Notes: generated from the letters alone by a model not told the origin. Shown: positions 56,118 through 64,000, counted from the first letter of the stretch. The stretch: DNA of 64,000 bases from Pontibacterium granulatum (GCF_029961155.1 NZ_JASBRH010000003.1:235169-299168); one strand, 5' to 3'. Translations and numbers: made by a program.

Positions 56118-56140
56118 AAAGTCTGCGTATCCGCCCTGGC

Positions 56141-56166
56141 AAAAAAGAAGCCCTCTCACGAGGGCT
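56141..56166 (-). terminator. Terminator of aceEF
   Basis: On the minus strand AGCCCTC-gtga-GAGGGCT is followed by TCTTTTTT, 27 bases after the aceF stop. It is a clear rho-independent terminator. Confidence 0.85.
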
Positions 56167-56192
56167 GAGCCAAGGGATTGGAAAACAGTGTG

Positions 56193-58178
56193 TTACAGCA
56201 CCAGCCGACGGATGTCGCTCAGCAGGCCGTTAACGTAAGTCAGGAACTTACCGGCATCACCACCGTTGATTGCACGGTGATCGTAAGACAGGCACAGCGG
56301 CAGCATCTTACGTGGTTCGAACTCCGTGCCGTTCCAGCGCGGTTCGATATCCGCTTTGGAAACACCCAGGATCGCCACTTCCGGTGCGTTCACGATTGGG
56401 GTAAAGCCAGTACCACCGATACCACCCAGGCTGGAGATGGTGAAGCATGCGCCCTGCATCTCGTTTGGCTTGAGCTTGCGGTCTTTCGCTTTACCAGCCA
56501 GCTCGATTGCTTCCTGAGACAGCTCGTAGATACTCTTCTTATCCGCATCCTTGATCACAGGAACCATCAGGCCGTTTGGCGTATCTACTGCGATACCGAT
56601 GTTCACGTATTTCTTGTAAACGATGTGCTCACCGTCTGCGTGCAGAGATGCGTTGAACTTCGGATGCGCTTTCAGCGCCATCGCGATCGCCTTGATCATG
56701 AACGGCAGCGGAGTCAGCTTAACGCCGGACTTAGCCGCTTCGTCCTTCATAGACTTACGGAACTCTTCCAGTTCAGTGATATCAGCCTTATCGAACTGAG
56801 TCACGTGAGGAATGTTCAGCCAGCAGCGGGACATGTTGTCGCGAGTAACTTTGGCGATCTTGGACAGTTTTTCAACTTCCACTTCACCAAACTTGCTGAA
56901 GTCTACTTCCGGGATCGGCGGAATGCCGGAACCACCGGTTACCGCTGCAGCTGCAGGCTTCTCAGCCAGCTGTTTCAGCGCAGCTTTAACGTAGGTCTGA
57001 ACGTCTTCTTTCAGGATACGGCCTTTTGGACCGGTACCAGTTACCAGAGACAGTTCTACGCCAAACTCACGTGCCACTGCACGCACTGCAGGACCTGCGT
57101 GTACGGAGCGGTTTTTCTTCTCCAGAGAGTTCAGATCAACCGACTTGTCAGCTTTTGCTGCCGCAGCGGAAGCTGGCGCAGCAGCTGGAGCTGGAGCCGC
57201 TGCAGGTGCCGCTGCTGGAGCAGGCGCTGCTGCAGGCTGCGGAGCCGCTGGTGCTGGCGCACCTGCCACTTCCAGTTTCAGGATCAGATCACCTTCGTTA
57301 CAGGTGCTACCTTCAGCCATCACCACTTCTTTAACTACACCACCCTTAGGTGCAGGTACTTCCATGGATGCCTTATCGGTTTCCAGAGCGATCAGACCGT
57401 CGCCTTCTTCGATGGTGTCGCCCGCTTTTACCAGGACTTCAACCACGTCTACATCGGTAGAACCGGACAGATCAGGTACCAGTACGTCTTCCACGCCGCC
57501 CGCTACCGGTGCAGCTGCGGGTGCTGCTGGTGCTGGCGCTTCAGCCGCCGGAGCCGCCGCTGGTGCTTCTGCTGCAGGCGCTGCTGCCGCACCACCCACT
57601 TCCAGCATCAGGATCAGGTCACCTTCGTTGCAGGTACCGCCTTCAGCCATGATCACTTCTTTAACTACACCACCTTTTGGCGCAGGTACTTCCATGGATG
57701 CCTTGTCGGTTTCCAGTGCGATCAGGCTGTCGCCTTCTTCGATGCTGTCGCCGGCTTTCACCAGCACTTCAACAACATCAACGTCTTCGGAACCGGACAG
57801 ATCAGGTACACGCACTTCTTCAACTGCAGACGCTGCCGCAGGAGCCGCTGCAGGTGCTGCCGCTGCGGAAGCAGGTGCAGCAGCCGGAGCTGGCGCTTCT
57901 TCAGCAGCAGGAGCCGCTTCTGGCGCAGGGGCCGCGCCACCTACTTCCAGCTTCAGGATCAGGTCGCCTTCATTACAGGTCGCACCTTCCTGCATGATCA
58001 CTTCTTTAACCACGCCACCCTTAGGGGCTGGCACTTCCATGGATGCCTTGTCAGTTTCCAGTGCAAGCAGGCTATCACCCTCTTCGATGGTATCGCCCAC
58101 GTTCACCAGCACTTCAACAACATCAACATCTTCGGAACCGGACAGGTCTGGAACCAGAATGTCTTCAATATTGCTCAC
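56193..58178 (-). CDS. aceF: Pyruvate dehydrogenase E2, dihydrolipoamide acetyltransferase
   Basis: E2 is the core of the pyruvate dehydrogenase complex and passes the acetyl group from lipoamide to CoA. It has 661 residues from GTG 58178, which follows GGAGG. Three lipoyl domains carry the modified lysines K44, K159 and K269, each in ETDKASMEVPAPKGG. They are joined by Ala/Pro-rich linkers. A subunit-binding domain (about 348-385) and the catalytic domain (about 430-661) follow, ending in the active-site DHRAINGG. Asn replaces the Asp of the HxxxD motif, a variant also seen in Azotobacter-type E2. No E3 gene is nearby. Confidence 0.95.
   Translation of the reverse strand: MSNIEDILVPDLSGSEDVDVVEVLVNVGDTIEEGDSLLALETDKASMEVPAPKGGVVKEVIMQEGATCNEGDLILKLEVGGAAPAPEAAPAAEEAPAPAAAPASAAAAPAAAPAAASAVEEVRVPDLSGSEDVDVVEVLVKAGDSIEEGDSLIALETDKASMEVPAPKGGVVKEVIMAEGGTCNEGDLILMLEVGGAAAAPAAEAPAAAPAAEAPAPAAPAAAPVAGGVEDVLVPDLSGSTDVDVVEVLVKAGDTIEEGDGLIALETDKASMEVPAPKGGVVKEVVMAEGSTCNEGDLILKLEVAGAPAPAAPQPAAAPAPAAAPAAAPAPAAAPASAAAAKADKSVDLNSLEKKNRSVHAGPAVRAVAREFGVELSLVTGTGPKGRILKEDVQTYVKAALKQLAEKPAAAAVTGGSGIPPIPEVDFSKFGEVEVEKLSKIAKVTRDNMSRCWLNIPHVTQFDKADITELEEFRKSMKDEAAKSGVKLTPLPFMIKAIAMALKAHPKFNASLHADGEHIVYKKYVNIGIAVDTPNGLMVPVIKDADKKSIYELSQEAIELAGKAKDRKLKPNEMQGACFTISSLGGIGGTGFTPIVNAPEVAILGVSKADIEPRWNGTEFEPRKMLPLCLSYDHRAINGGDAGKFLTYVNGLLSDIRRLVL
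57267..58166 (-). repeat. Three tandem lipoyl-domain repeats within aceF
   Basis: Three segments of about 225 bases each (58166-57942, 57818-57594 and 57491-57267) encode nearly the same lipoyl domain, and are very similar at the DNA level too. The Ala/Pro linkers between them differ in length. Such repeats can expand or contract by recombination. Confidence 0.88.
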
Positions 58179-58217
58179 TTCGTTATCCTCCAATTAGCCG
58201 TTAGAAGTTCAATGGAC

Positions 58218-60875
58218 TTAAACAGTCCAAGGCGCCGGTTTTTCCGGGTTGATGTTGAACTTCTGCATGGCCTTGGCAACGTCAGCAGCCTCAACCTTGC
58301 CCTCTTCCTGCAGTGCTTTCAGCGCTGCCAGGACAACGTAGTGACGGTTCACTTCGAAGAACTCACGCAGTTTGCTGCGAGTATCGGAGCGACCGAAACC
58401 GTCGGTACCCAGTACTTTAAAGTTACGTGGGATGTATTCACGCAGCTGGTCTGCGTACATGCGCATGTAGTCGGTAGATGCGATAACCGGACCGTCGCGA
58501 CCTTCCAGACACTGAGTCACGTAAGACTTACGCGGCTCCTCGGTTGGGTGCATCAGGTTCCAACGCTCAACTTCCTGCGCTTCGCGACGCAGTTCGTTGA
58601 TGGAGGTAGTACTCCAGATATCCGCTTCGATACCGTACTCTTCACGCAGGATAGTTGCTGCTTCGCGCACTTCGCGCAGGATAGAACCACAGCCCATCAG
58701 CTGCACTTTCTTCTCTGCAGACTTACCTTCTTCCAGCAGATACATACCCTTGATGATGCCCTCTTCAGCACCGGTTGGCATTGCTGGGTGAGCGTAGTTC
58801 TCGTTCAGCGTAGTAATGTAGTAGAAAACATTTTCCTGATCTTTGTACATGCGACGCAGACCATCCTGCACGATTACAGTCAGCTCGTAACCGTAGGTCG
58901 GGTCGTAAGATACACAGTTCGGGATCATCTGAGCCATCAGGTGACTGTGACCATCCTGGTGCTGCAGACCTTCACCGTTAAGAGTTGTACGACCGGAAGT
59001 CGCACCGATCAGGAAGCCACGTGCCTGGGAGTCACCTGCCGCCCAAGTCAGGTCCATGACACGCTGGAAACCAAACATGGAGTAGAAAATGTAGAACGGC
59101 ACCATGGTGCAGTTGTTGTTCGCGTAAGAGGTCGCACACGCCAACCATGCAGAGAACGCACCGGATTCGTTGATACCTTCTTCCAGGATCTGACCGGTTT
59201 TGGACTCTTTGTAGAACATGATCTGGTCAGAGTCATGTGGCACGTAGCGCTGACCTGCGGAGCTGTAGATACCCAGTTGACGGAACATACCTTCCATACC
59301 GAAAGTACGTGCTTCGTCCGGTACGATCGGTACCACACGGTCACCCATGTTTTTGTCTTTCACCAGGGTGCTCAGCACGCGGTTCAGGGACATCTGGGTG
59401 GACATCTCACGCTTGCCGCTGTCTTTCAGGTTGTTGGAGAACACTTCCAGTTCTGGCGTTTCCAGCTTCTCGAATTCGGTACGGCGTACCGGGTAGAAAC
59501 CACCCAGCTTCTCACGACGCTCGAACATGTACTTCATTTCCGGAGAGTCCGGAGATGGACGGTAGTACGGTACGTCTTTCAGCTGCTCATCGGACAGCGG
59601 GATATTGAAGCGATCACGGAAATCTTTCAGATCATCCAGCGCCACCTTCTTCATGGAGTGGGTGTCGTTTTTCGCTTCGCCGGATTTACCGGTACCGTAA
59701 CCTTTGACGGTCTGCGCCAAGATTACAGTTGGCTGACCTTTGTGGTTCATCGCCTGCTGGTAAGCCGCGTAGACTTTGTAAGGGTCGTGACCACCGCGGT
59801 TCAGGTTCATGATCTCGTCATCAGACATGTCCTTAACCATCTCCAGCAATTCAGGGTACTTGCCGAAGAAGTGTTCACGGGTGTAAGCACCACCGTTTGC
59901 CTTGTAGTTCTGCAGCTCGCCGTCGCAGACTTCGTCCATGCGCTTCTGCAGCAGGCCTTTTTCGTCTTTCTCGAACAACGGATCCCAGTGACGGCCCCAC
60001 AGACACTTGATTACGTTCCAGCCTGCACCGCGGAATACACCTTCCAGCTCCTGAACGATCTTACCGTTACCACGTACCGGACCATCCAGACGCTGCAGGT
60101 TACAGTTGATTACGAAGACCAGGTTCTCCAGCTGCTCACGGCCTGCCAGAGAGATCGCACCCAAGGATTCCGGCTCATCACACTCACCGTCGCCCAGGAA
60201 TGCCCATACTTTACGGTCGGCACGGTTGATCAGGTTGCGAGCAGACAGGTAACGCATTACGTGCGCCTGATAAATCGCCTGAATCGGCCCCAGCCCCATA
60301 GATACCGTTGGGAACTGCCAGAAGTCCGGCATCAGCCAAGGGTGCGGGTAGGAAGACAGACCTTTACCGTCTACTTCACGACGGTAGTTATCCATCTGCT
60401 CCTCGGTCAAACGGCCTTCCAGATATGCACGGGAGTAGATACCCGGTGCGATATGGCCCTGGAAGAACACCATGTCAGCATCGTGCTCACCTTCGTTACC
60501 ACGGAAGAAGTAGTTGAAGCCGATATCGTACAAGGTTGCTGAAGAGGAGAAGGAGGAGATGTGACCACCCAGACCTTCATCGTTGTCGTTGGCACGCATT
60601 ACCATCGCCATCGCGTTCCAACGGATGAAAGAACGGATACGACGCTCCATGAACAGATCACCCGGCATACGAGCTTCATCTTTAGGAGCGATGGTGTTGC
60701 GGTACGGGGTAGTCAGAGTCGACTGGGAAGCCACACCCATATCAGTAGCTTTTTTACCCAGTTCACTCAGAATGAAACGCGCGCGGTCGTCGCCTTCACT
60801 TTTGGCAACCGACTCCAGGGCATCCAGCCACTCTTGCGTTTCTACAGGATCGATATCTTCGATGAAATCTTGCAC
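58218..60875 (-). CDS. aceE: Pyruvate dehydrogenase E1, homodimeric type
   Basis: E1 decarboxylates pyruvate with thiamine diphosphate and acetylates the lipoyl group of E2. The 885-residue length matches the homodimeric AceE family. The ThDP motif begins FLGDGECDEPES at about 228 and ends at VINCN at about 258. HHG-like and GDSQARGFLIGATSGRTTL segments (split here: RGFLIGATSG) lie in the C-terminal half. The start is GTG, with GGAGAAGG just upstream. It precedes aceF by 39 bases and follows pdhR in the same direction. Confidence 0.96.
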   Translation of the reverse strand: MQDFIEDIDPVETQEWLDALESVAKSEGDDRARFILSELGKKATDMGVASQSTLTTPYRNTIAPKDEARMPGDLFMERRIRSFIRWNAMAMVMRANDNDEGLGGHISSFSSSATLYDIGFNYFFRGNEGEHDADMVFFQGHIAPGIYSRAYLEGRLTEEQMDNYRREVDGKGLSSYPHPWLMPDFWQFPTVSMGLGPIQAIYQAHVMRYLSARNLINRADRKVWAFLGDGECDEPESLGAISLAGREQLENLVFVINCNLQRLDGPVRGNGKIVQELEGVFRGAGWNVIKCLWGRHWDPLFEKDEKGLLQKRMDEVCDGELQNYKANGGAYTREHFFGKYPELLEMVKDMSDDEIMNLNRGGHDPYKVYAAYQQAMNHKGQPTVILAQTVKGYGTGKSGEAKNDTHSMKKVALDDLKDFRDRFNIPLSDEQLKDVPYYRPSPDSPEMKYMFERREKLGGFYPVRRTEFEKLETPELEVFSNNLKDSGKREMSTQMSLNRVLSTLVKDKNMGDRVVPIVPDEARTFGMEGMFRQLGIYSSAGQRYVPHDSDQIMFYKESKTGQILEEGINESGAFSAWLACATSYANNNCTMVPFYIFYSMFGFQRVMDLTWAAGDSQARGFLIGATSGRTTLNGEGLQHQDGHSHLMAQMIPNCVSYDPTYGYELTVIVQDGLRRMYKDQENVFYYITTLNENYAHPAMPTGAEEGIIKGMYLLEEGKSAEKKVQLMGCGSILREVREAATILREEYGIEADIWSTTSINELRREAQEVERWNLMHPTEEPRKSYVTQCLEGRDGPVIASTDYMRMYADQLREYIPRNFKVLGTDGFGRSDTRSKLREFFEVNRHYVVLAALKALQEEGKVEAADVAKAMQKFNINPEKPAPWTV

Positions 60876-60985
60876 TTTGCCTTCTCCACTCGGAATTTAC
60901 GCAGAAATTCTTAAACAGCCCTAAAACGTGCGCCCCAGCAACCATGCTGCACCGCAACAAAGCCATCGTTATTTTTGTGTAGTTA

Positions 60986-61008
60986 TTATATTTGTAGTAA
61001 TACTACAT
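60986..61008 (-). promoter_or_regulatory. aceE promoter with a GT-N3-AC palindrome
   Basis: On the minus strand a perfect TATAAT (60991-60986) is directly preceded by TGTAGTATTACTACA (61008-60994), a perfect dyad. Its core T-A-GT-N3-AC-T-A fits the general FadR-subfamily operator TnGTnnnACnA, but the flanks differ from the ATTGGT sites near pdhR. No good -35 is visible, so the dyad sits where the spacer would be. The leader to aceE is about 105 bases. Confidence 0.6.
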
Positions 61009-61069
61009 AATCGTGACTACAAAGTCCACATTGTGTAATTTTTAGCCACTTCTTGTAGTTTTAATACAT

Positions 61070-61837
61070 TCAAAGTTCAGGGGTAATATTCGCGCGTCTT
61101 AGTGCACGCTCTAGTCGAGTGTTTTCCTTCTGGCCTTCAAGCAACGCATCTTCCACATATGCCAGGTGATGGTGCGCCGCCTCGCGGGCCTTTTCCGGCT
61201 CTCCTGCCAGAATGGCATCCATCAGCACTTTATGCTGACAGTGAATCTTTTCGCGGTAGTCTGCTTTAGGATAGATGTTCTGCAAATTATCCCAGATATG
61301 CTGACGCAACAGACTGAACAGTGCTCGCATCATGTGCAGCAACACCATGTTGTGCGTTGACTCCGCAATCGCCAGGTGAAAATCCACATCCGCATACACT
61401 TCCTTATCAAACTGCTTAGTTTCGTGGAAATGCTCCAAATCAGCATAGCACTGTCTGATCGCTTCCTTATCTGCAGGCGTACTTCGTAGCGCTGCGTAAT
61501 ACGCCGTCACACCTTCAAGTGCATGACGGAACTCCAACAGATCGTACTGCGCTTCCGGATGCGTGCGAAACAACTCAAGCAAAGGATCAGAGAATGATCC
61601 ACCCAGATCGTCAGAAACAAAGGTCCCACCACCCTGGCGACTGATCAGCAACCCTTTTGCGACCAACTTCTGCACAGCTTCACGCAGGGATGGGCGTGAT
61701 ACTTCAAACTGCTTCGCCATTTCCCGCTCAGGGGGCAATCGCTGCCCTGGCTTCAGACTGCCCTCCAAAATCATGGCCTCCAACTGCTCCATGATTACAT
61801 CTGAAATTTTGGGCTGCTTAACCCGTTGATATGCCAT
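61070..61837 (-). CDS. pdhR: Pyruvate dehydrogenase regulator PdhR (GntR/FadR family)
   Basis: PdhR represses pyruvate dehydrogenase and related genes and is released by pyruvate. This 255-residue protein has an N-terminal winged helix (about 8-72; KPGQRLPPEREMAKQFEVSRPSLREA, shortened here to LPPEREMAKQFEVSRPSLREA without its first residues) and a helical FadR-C effector domain. Resemblance to Escherichia coli PdhR is clear at MAYxxxxQPKxSDVI, RQGGGTFV, SQYDLLE-type and HALEG-AYYAALRST segments. An ATTGGT-N3-ACCAAT operator overlaps its promoter, indicating self-repression. A gap of 194 bases with its own promoter separates it from aceE. Confidence 0.92.
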   Translation of the reverse strand: MAYQRVKQPKISDVIMEQLEAMILEGSLKPGQRLPPEREMAKQFEVSRPSLREAVQKLVAKGLLISRQGGGTFVSDDLGGSFSDPLLELFRTHPEAQYDLLEFRHALEGVTAYYAALRSTPADKEAIRQCYADLEHFHETKQFDKEVYADVDFHLAIAESTHNMVLLHMMRALFSLLRQHIWDNLQNIYPKADYREKIHCQHKVLMDAILAGEPEKAREAAHHHLAYVEDALLEGQKENTRLERALRRANITPEL

Positions 61838-61859
61838 GCAAAATCACTCCCACAACCGC

Positions 61860-61874
61860 ATTGGTAAGACCAAT
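61860..61874. promoter_or_regulatory. PdhR-type operator 1, at the pdhR promoter
   Basis: ATTGGTAAGACCAAT matches the PdhR site. It directly follows TACACT, the likely -10 (61880-61875) of a promoter with TTGATA at 61904-61899 and an 18-base spacer. Binding here would block pdhR transcription. Confidence 0.88.
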
Positions 61875-61953
61875 AGTGTAATCGCTTCATCACGCCAATA
61901 TCAAAAGACAAACAAACACTAGTAATCCAACCAACAGACCATTTAAACCTAAA

Positions 61954-61968
61954 ATTGGTAATACCAAT
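61954..61968. promoter_or_regulatory. PdhR-type operator 2, middle of the divergent gap
   Basis: ATTGGTAATACCAAT is a perfect dyad, 94 bases from operator 1 and 156 from operator 3. It could support looping or act on an unseen upstream promoter. Confidence 0.82.
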
Positions 61969-62058
61969 GCTATTGAATAAACCATATCTGATCAGGAATC
62001 AACCAAAACACCCTGAAAGCCAGAAAAAACACACAACCTAAAATACCCACAAAAATTG

Positions 62059-62124
62059 ATTGACAAATTATCACCTATGAAAATAAAGTACAAAACCATC
62101 TGCTGGTAAATTGGTATTACCAAT
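62059..62124 (+). promoter_or_regulatory. TRAP-operon promoter with PdhR-type operator 3
   Basis: A strong TTGACA at 62060-62065, an 18-base spacer and TAAAGT at 62084-62089 form the promoter. The operator ATTGGTATTACCAAT lies at 62110-62124, about 15-29 bases past the expected start, a classical repressor position. The transporter would thus be repressed by PdhR and freed by pyruvate. Confidence 0.75.
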
Positions 62125-62205
62125 CAGCAACGAGACAAGCAGTAACCGTGACGGTTCTGTCCAAACAGTTCTAATAAAAACAACTAAACATCTAGAGGAT
62201 GTGTC

Positions 62206-63276
62206 ATGAAAAAGTTTGCTAAGTCCATGATTTCTGTAGCAATCCTGAGCGCAGCAGTGGCGAGCGTATCTGCTCCGGCACAGGCCGCTGACAAGATTCT
62301 GCTGAAAACCCCTGTAGCATTTGGTACTCACCTGCCAGCACTGGGCACACCAATCAAGTGGGTTTCTGAGCAGCTGAAACTGGTAAGCGACGGCAAAATG
62401 AAGATGAAAATCTACGAGCCGGGCAAACTGGTCAGCCCTCCTGAAATCCTGGACGCGGTATCCTCCGGTAAAGTGAACTCCGGTTACTCCACTGCGGGTT
62501 ACTGGCAGGGCAAAATGCCGGCAGCAGCACTGTTCTCTGCAGTTCCATTCGGTCCGGAAGCGGGCGAATACATGGCATGGTTGTACTACGGCAACGGCAT
62601 GAGCCTGTACCAGAAGATGTACGACAACGCAGGTTACAACGTTAAAGTGCTGCCATGTGCGATCATCTCTCCTGAAACCTCCGGCTGGTTCTCCAAGCCA
62701 ATCGAAAAACCTGAAGACCTGAAAGGCCTGAACATGCGCTTCTTCGGTCTGGGCGCTTCCGTAATGGAAAAACTGGGCGTGGGCACTGTGCAGCTGCCAG
62801 GCGGTGAGATCTTCGGTGCGCTGGAGAAAGGTGCAATCGATGCAACTGAGTTCTCTCAGCCAGCAATCGACCAGCGTCTGGGTCTGCACAAAATCGTTAA
62901 GTACAACTACTTCCCAGGCTGGCACCAGCAGGCAACTGTATTCGAACTACTGATCAACAAAGACACGTGGGGCAAGATGTCCAAAGGCCAGCAGGCGATC
63001 GTAGAAACGACCTGTAAAGCGTCTATGACCAACGCGATCGCAGAAGGCGAATCCATGCAGTTCGAAGTTATGCAGAAAGCTGCAGACAACGGCGTAGAGA
63101 TCCGCTACTGGAACCAGACCATGCTGGATACCTTCAAGTCCAAGTGGGATGAAGTGGTAGCAGAGAAAACTGCTGCGGATCCTTTCTTCAATGAAGTTTG
63201 GACTGACCTGAGCACCTTCCGTAAGGGTTACGATCTGTGGGAAGCAAACGCATTCCTGCCACGTGCTCAGAAGTAA
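62206..63276 (+). CDS. dctP: TRAP transporter substrate-binding protein, 2-oxo-acid/TakP-like
   Basis: This 356-residue periplasmic protein is the solute receptor of a TRAP transporter. A signal peptide spans about 1-27 (cleavage after AQA). The segments GLNMRFFGLGASVMEKLG (about 177), LPGGEIFGALEKGAIDATE (about 197) and NYFPGWHQQA (about 235) are those of the TakP/lactate/2-oxo-acid branch of the DctP family, and the conserved Arg (in NMRF) binds the carboxylate. Pyruvate or a related 2-oxo acid is the best guess, supported by PdhR-type operators. GAGGAT precedes the ATG. Confidence 0.9.
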   Translation: MKKFAKSMISVAILSAAVASVSAPAQAADKILLKTPVAFGTHLPALGTPIKWVSEQLKLVSDGKMKMKIYEPGKLVSPPEILDAVSSGKVNSGYSTAGYWQGKMPAAALFSAVPFGPEAGEYMAWLYYGNGMSLYQKMYDNAGYNVKVLPCAIISPETSGWFSKPIEKPEDLKGLNMRFFGLGASVMEKLGVGTVQLPGGEIFGALEKGAIDATEFSQPAIDQRLGLHKIVKYNYFPGWHQQATVFELLINKDTWGKMSKGQQAIVETTCKASMTNAIAEGESMQFEVMQKAADNGVEIRYWNQTMLDTFKSKWDEVVAEKTAADPFFNEVWTDLSTFRKGYDLWEANAFLPRAQK

Positions 63277-63327
63277 TCCAACAGCACTTCTGTAAGGCCA
63301 ATGTCGTGAGACAGCGGTCTTAGCTCA

Positions 63328-63345
63328 ACGGGCCTTCGGGCCCGT
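63328..63345 (+). terminator. Hairpin between dctP and dctQ
   Basis: ACGGGCC-ttcg-GGCCCGT forms a stable UUCG-type hairpin 51 bases after dctP, with no T-tract. It probably protects the dctP message from 3' decay, so that the receptor is made in excess of the membrane subunits. Confidence 0.5.
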
Positions 63346-63404
63346 CTGCATTCCCAGGGAACGGGCCATAACAACAAAGACTGTGTATAAGGGTGGGTAT
63401 TCCT

Positions 63405-63932
63405 GTGACTGAAAACGAAAAGCTTCCATCAGTGCCGCTGGCCGATGGCATTGATCGCTTTATTCAGCGCATCGGCTTAACCGTCGCCTGGGTGTATGTA
63501 GCCCTGGTTCTGGTTATTATTCTTCAGGTTATTTTGCGTAAAGGTTTCGCCAGCGGACTGATCGCGCTGGAAGAACTGCAGTGGCATCTGTATGCCGTAG
63601 GTGTGATGTTTGGTCTGTCATATGCGCAGACAACCAATTCCCACATCCGTGTTGACCTGTTCTATTCGAAGTTTCGTGCTAAAACCAAGCACCTGATCGA
63701 GATCATCGGCATTCTTGTTCTGGTATTGCCGTTTATTGCTATCGTCTTTTTCCACAGTCTGGATTTTGTCGCCGACTCCTGGCGTATTAACGAACATTCA
63801 GATGCTCCATCCGGTCTTCCGTGGCGCTGGCTGATTAAAAGCACCATTCCTATTACTTTTGCCCTGCTTGGTCTGGCGGTAATTTCCCGCCTGATCCGTG
63901 ACTTTACGCTGCTGCTGCGAGGAGATGCTTAA
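63405..63932 (+). CDS. dctQ: TRAP transporter small membrane subunit DctQ
   Basis: DctQ is the four-helix subunit that joins the large DctM channel. I choose GTG 63405 (175 residues), preceded by GGGTGGG; another GTG four codons upstream is possible. Hydrophobic helices lie at about 25-47, 62-82, 98-118 and 145-165. The cytoplasmic-end motif ELQWHLYAVGVMFGLSYAQTTNSHIRVDL, cited here as EELQWHLYAVGVMFGL and HIRVDL, is typical. Its stop overlaps the dctM start by one base. Confidence 0.9.
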   Translation: MTENEKLPSVPLADGIDRFIQRIGLTVAWVYVALVLVIILQVILRKGFASGLIALEELQWHLYAVGVMFGLSYAQTTNSHIRVDLFYSKFRAKTKHLIEIIGILVLVLPFIAIVFFHSLDFVADSWRINEHSDAPSGLPWRWLIKSTIPITFALLGLAVISRLIRDFTLLLRGDA

Positions 63933-64000
63933 TGGACATCAATGAGATTCTTGTCATTGCGATGTTCCTGTCGTTCATCGCACTGTTGTTTACCGGTATC
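63932..64000 (+). CDS. dctM: TRAP transporter large membrane subunit DctM, N-terminal fragment
   Basis: Only the first 23 residues are in the window (MDINEILVIAMFLSFIALLF, then TGI), matching the first helix of a DctM channel subunit. GGAG lies seven bases before the ATG, and the start overlaps dctQ by one base. The gene continues beyond the right edge. Confidence 0.88.
   Translation, partial: MDINEILVIAMFLSFIALLFTGI

Noticed and set aside
57145..58197. A 350-codon Ala/Gly/Ser/Thr-rich frame opposite the aceF lipoyl repeats
   Set aside because: It is the complement of the Ala/Pro linkers and lipoyl repeats; its own repetition is explained by aceF.
56178..60542. A 1454-codon open frame on the plus strand, antisense to aceE and aceF
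   Set aside because: It lies opposite two certain genes, and its product is Cys/His/Gln/Arg-rich and low in complexity with no recognisable domain. Codon bias in highly expressed genes often leaves such antisense frames open.
1..64000. CRISPR array, prophage, insertion sequence or defence island
   Set aside because: I found no regularly spaced repeats, transposase, integrase, phage structural genes or defence-type domains; the window is core genome plus a phenol operon.

Overview
The window looks like a piece of chromosome from a marine gammaproteobacterium, most likely in the Oceanospirillales (Marinobacterium/Neptunomonas-like). This is inferred from gene content and protein character: a complete dcw cell-wall/division cluster, petABC next to sspAB, a lpoA-yraN-diaA-dolP block, pilABCD with coaE-yacG, a PdhR-type regulator and a TRAP transporter. 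Nearly all genes have clear families. I found no CRISPR array, tRNA, rRNA, prophage or insertion sequence.

Layout. (1) 1-6086: a multicomponent phenol hydroxylase operon, dmpKLMNOP, on the minus strand and cut off inside dmpP at the window edge. It diverges from a DmpR/MopR-type sigma54 activator whose phenol-pocket and zinc residues are conserved. The gap holds a perfect -24/-12 promoter and TTGATC-N4-GATCAA dyads. (2) 6168-11069: rsmE, then a ferric-iron ABC transporter whose binding protein and permease face its separately promoted ATPase, with Fur-box-like sites at both promoters and palindromic REP-like elements between. (3) 11168-18760: ampD, nadC, more REP-like elements, a small unknown exported protein, pilA, pilBCD, coaE and yacG. 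(4) 18741-42000: a long minus-strand run reading, in transcription order, mraZ-rsmH-ftsL-ftsI-murE-murF-mraY-murD-ftsW-murG-murC-ddl-ftsQ-ftsA-ftsZ-lpxC-secA-argJ-Nudix/ThiE-like. Coupled stop/start codons are common, and three MraZ boxes stand in front of mraZ. (5) 42151-48050: RNase P RNA, rsmI, then lpoA-yraN-diaA-dolP, facing sspA-sspB. (6) 48148-51863: petABC (cytochrome bc1) and rplM-rpsI. (7) 52082-56087: zapE, an LrgA/LrgB pair, a GDT1-type transporter, a periplasmic copper chaperone and a small unknown gene behind a strong Fur box. (8) 56193-64000: aceF and aceE (pyruvate dehydrogenase), pdhR, and a divergent DctP-DctQ-DctM TRAP transporter, with DctM cut off at the window end.

The most interesting part is the right end. 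Three near-identical ATTGGT-N3-ACCAAT palindromes lie at the pdhR and TRAP promoters, and a variant palindrome, TGTAGTAATACTACA, lies at the aceE promoter. This suggests one pyruvate-responsive regulator controls both uptake of a 2-oxo acid and its oxidation. Other points to check are a family of 47-65 bp double-hairpin repeats with TGTAGGG/CCCTACA ends, and the Fur-controlled 81-residue protein. I did not find a clearly new multi-gene system; most of the window is conserved core genome.
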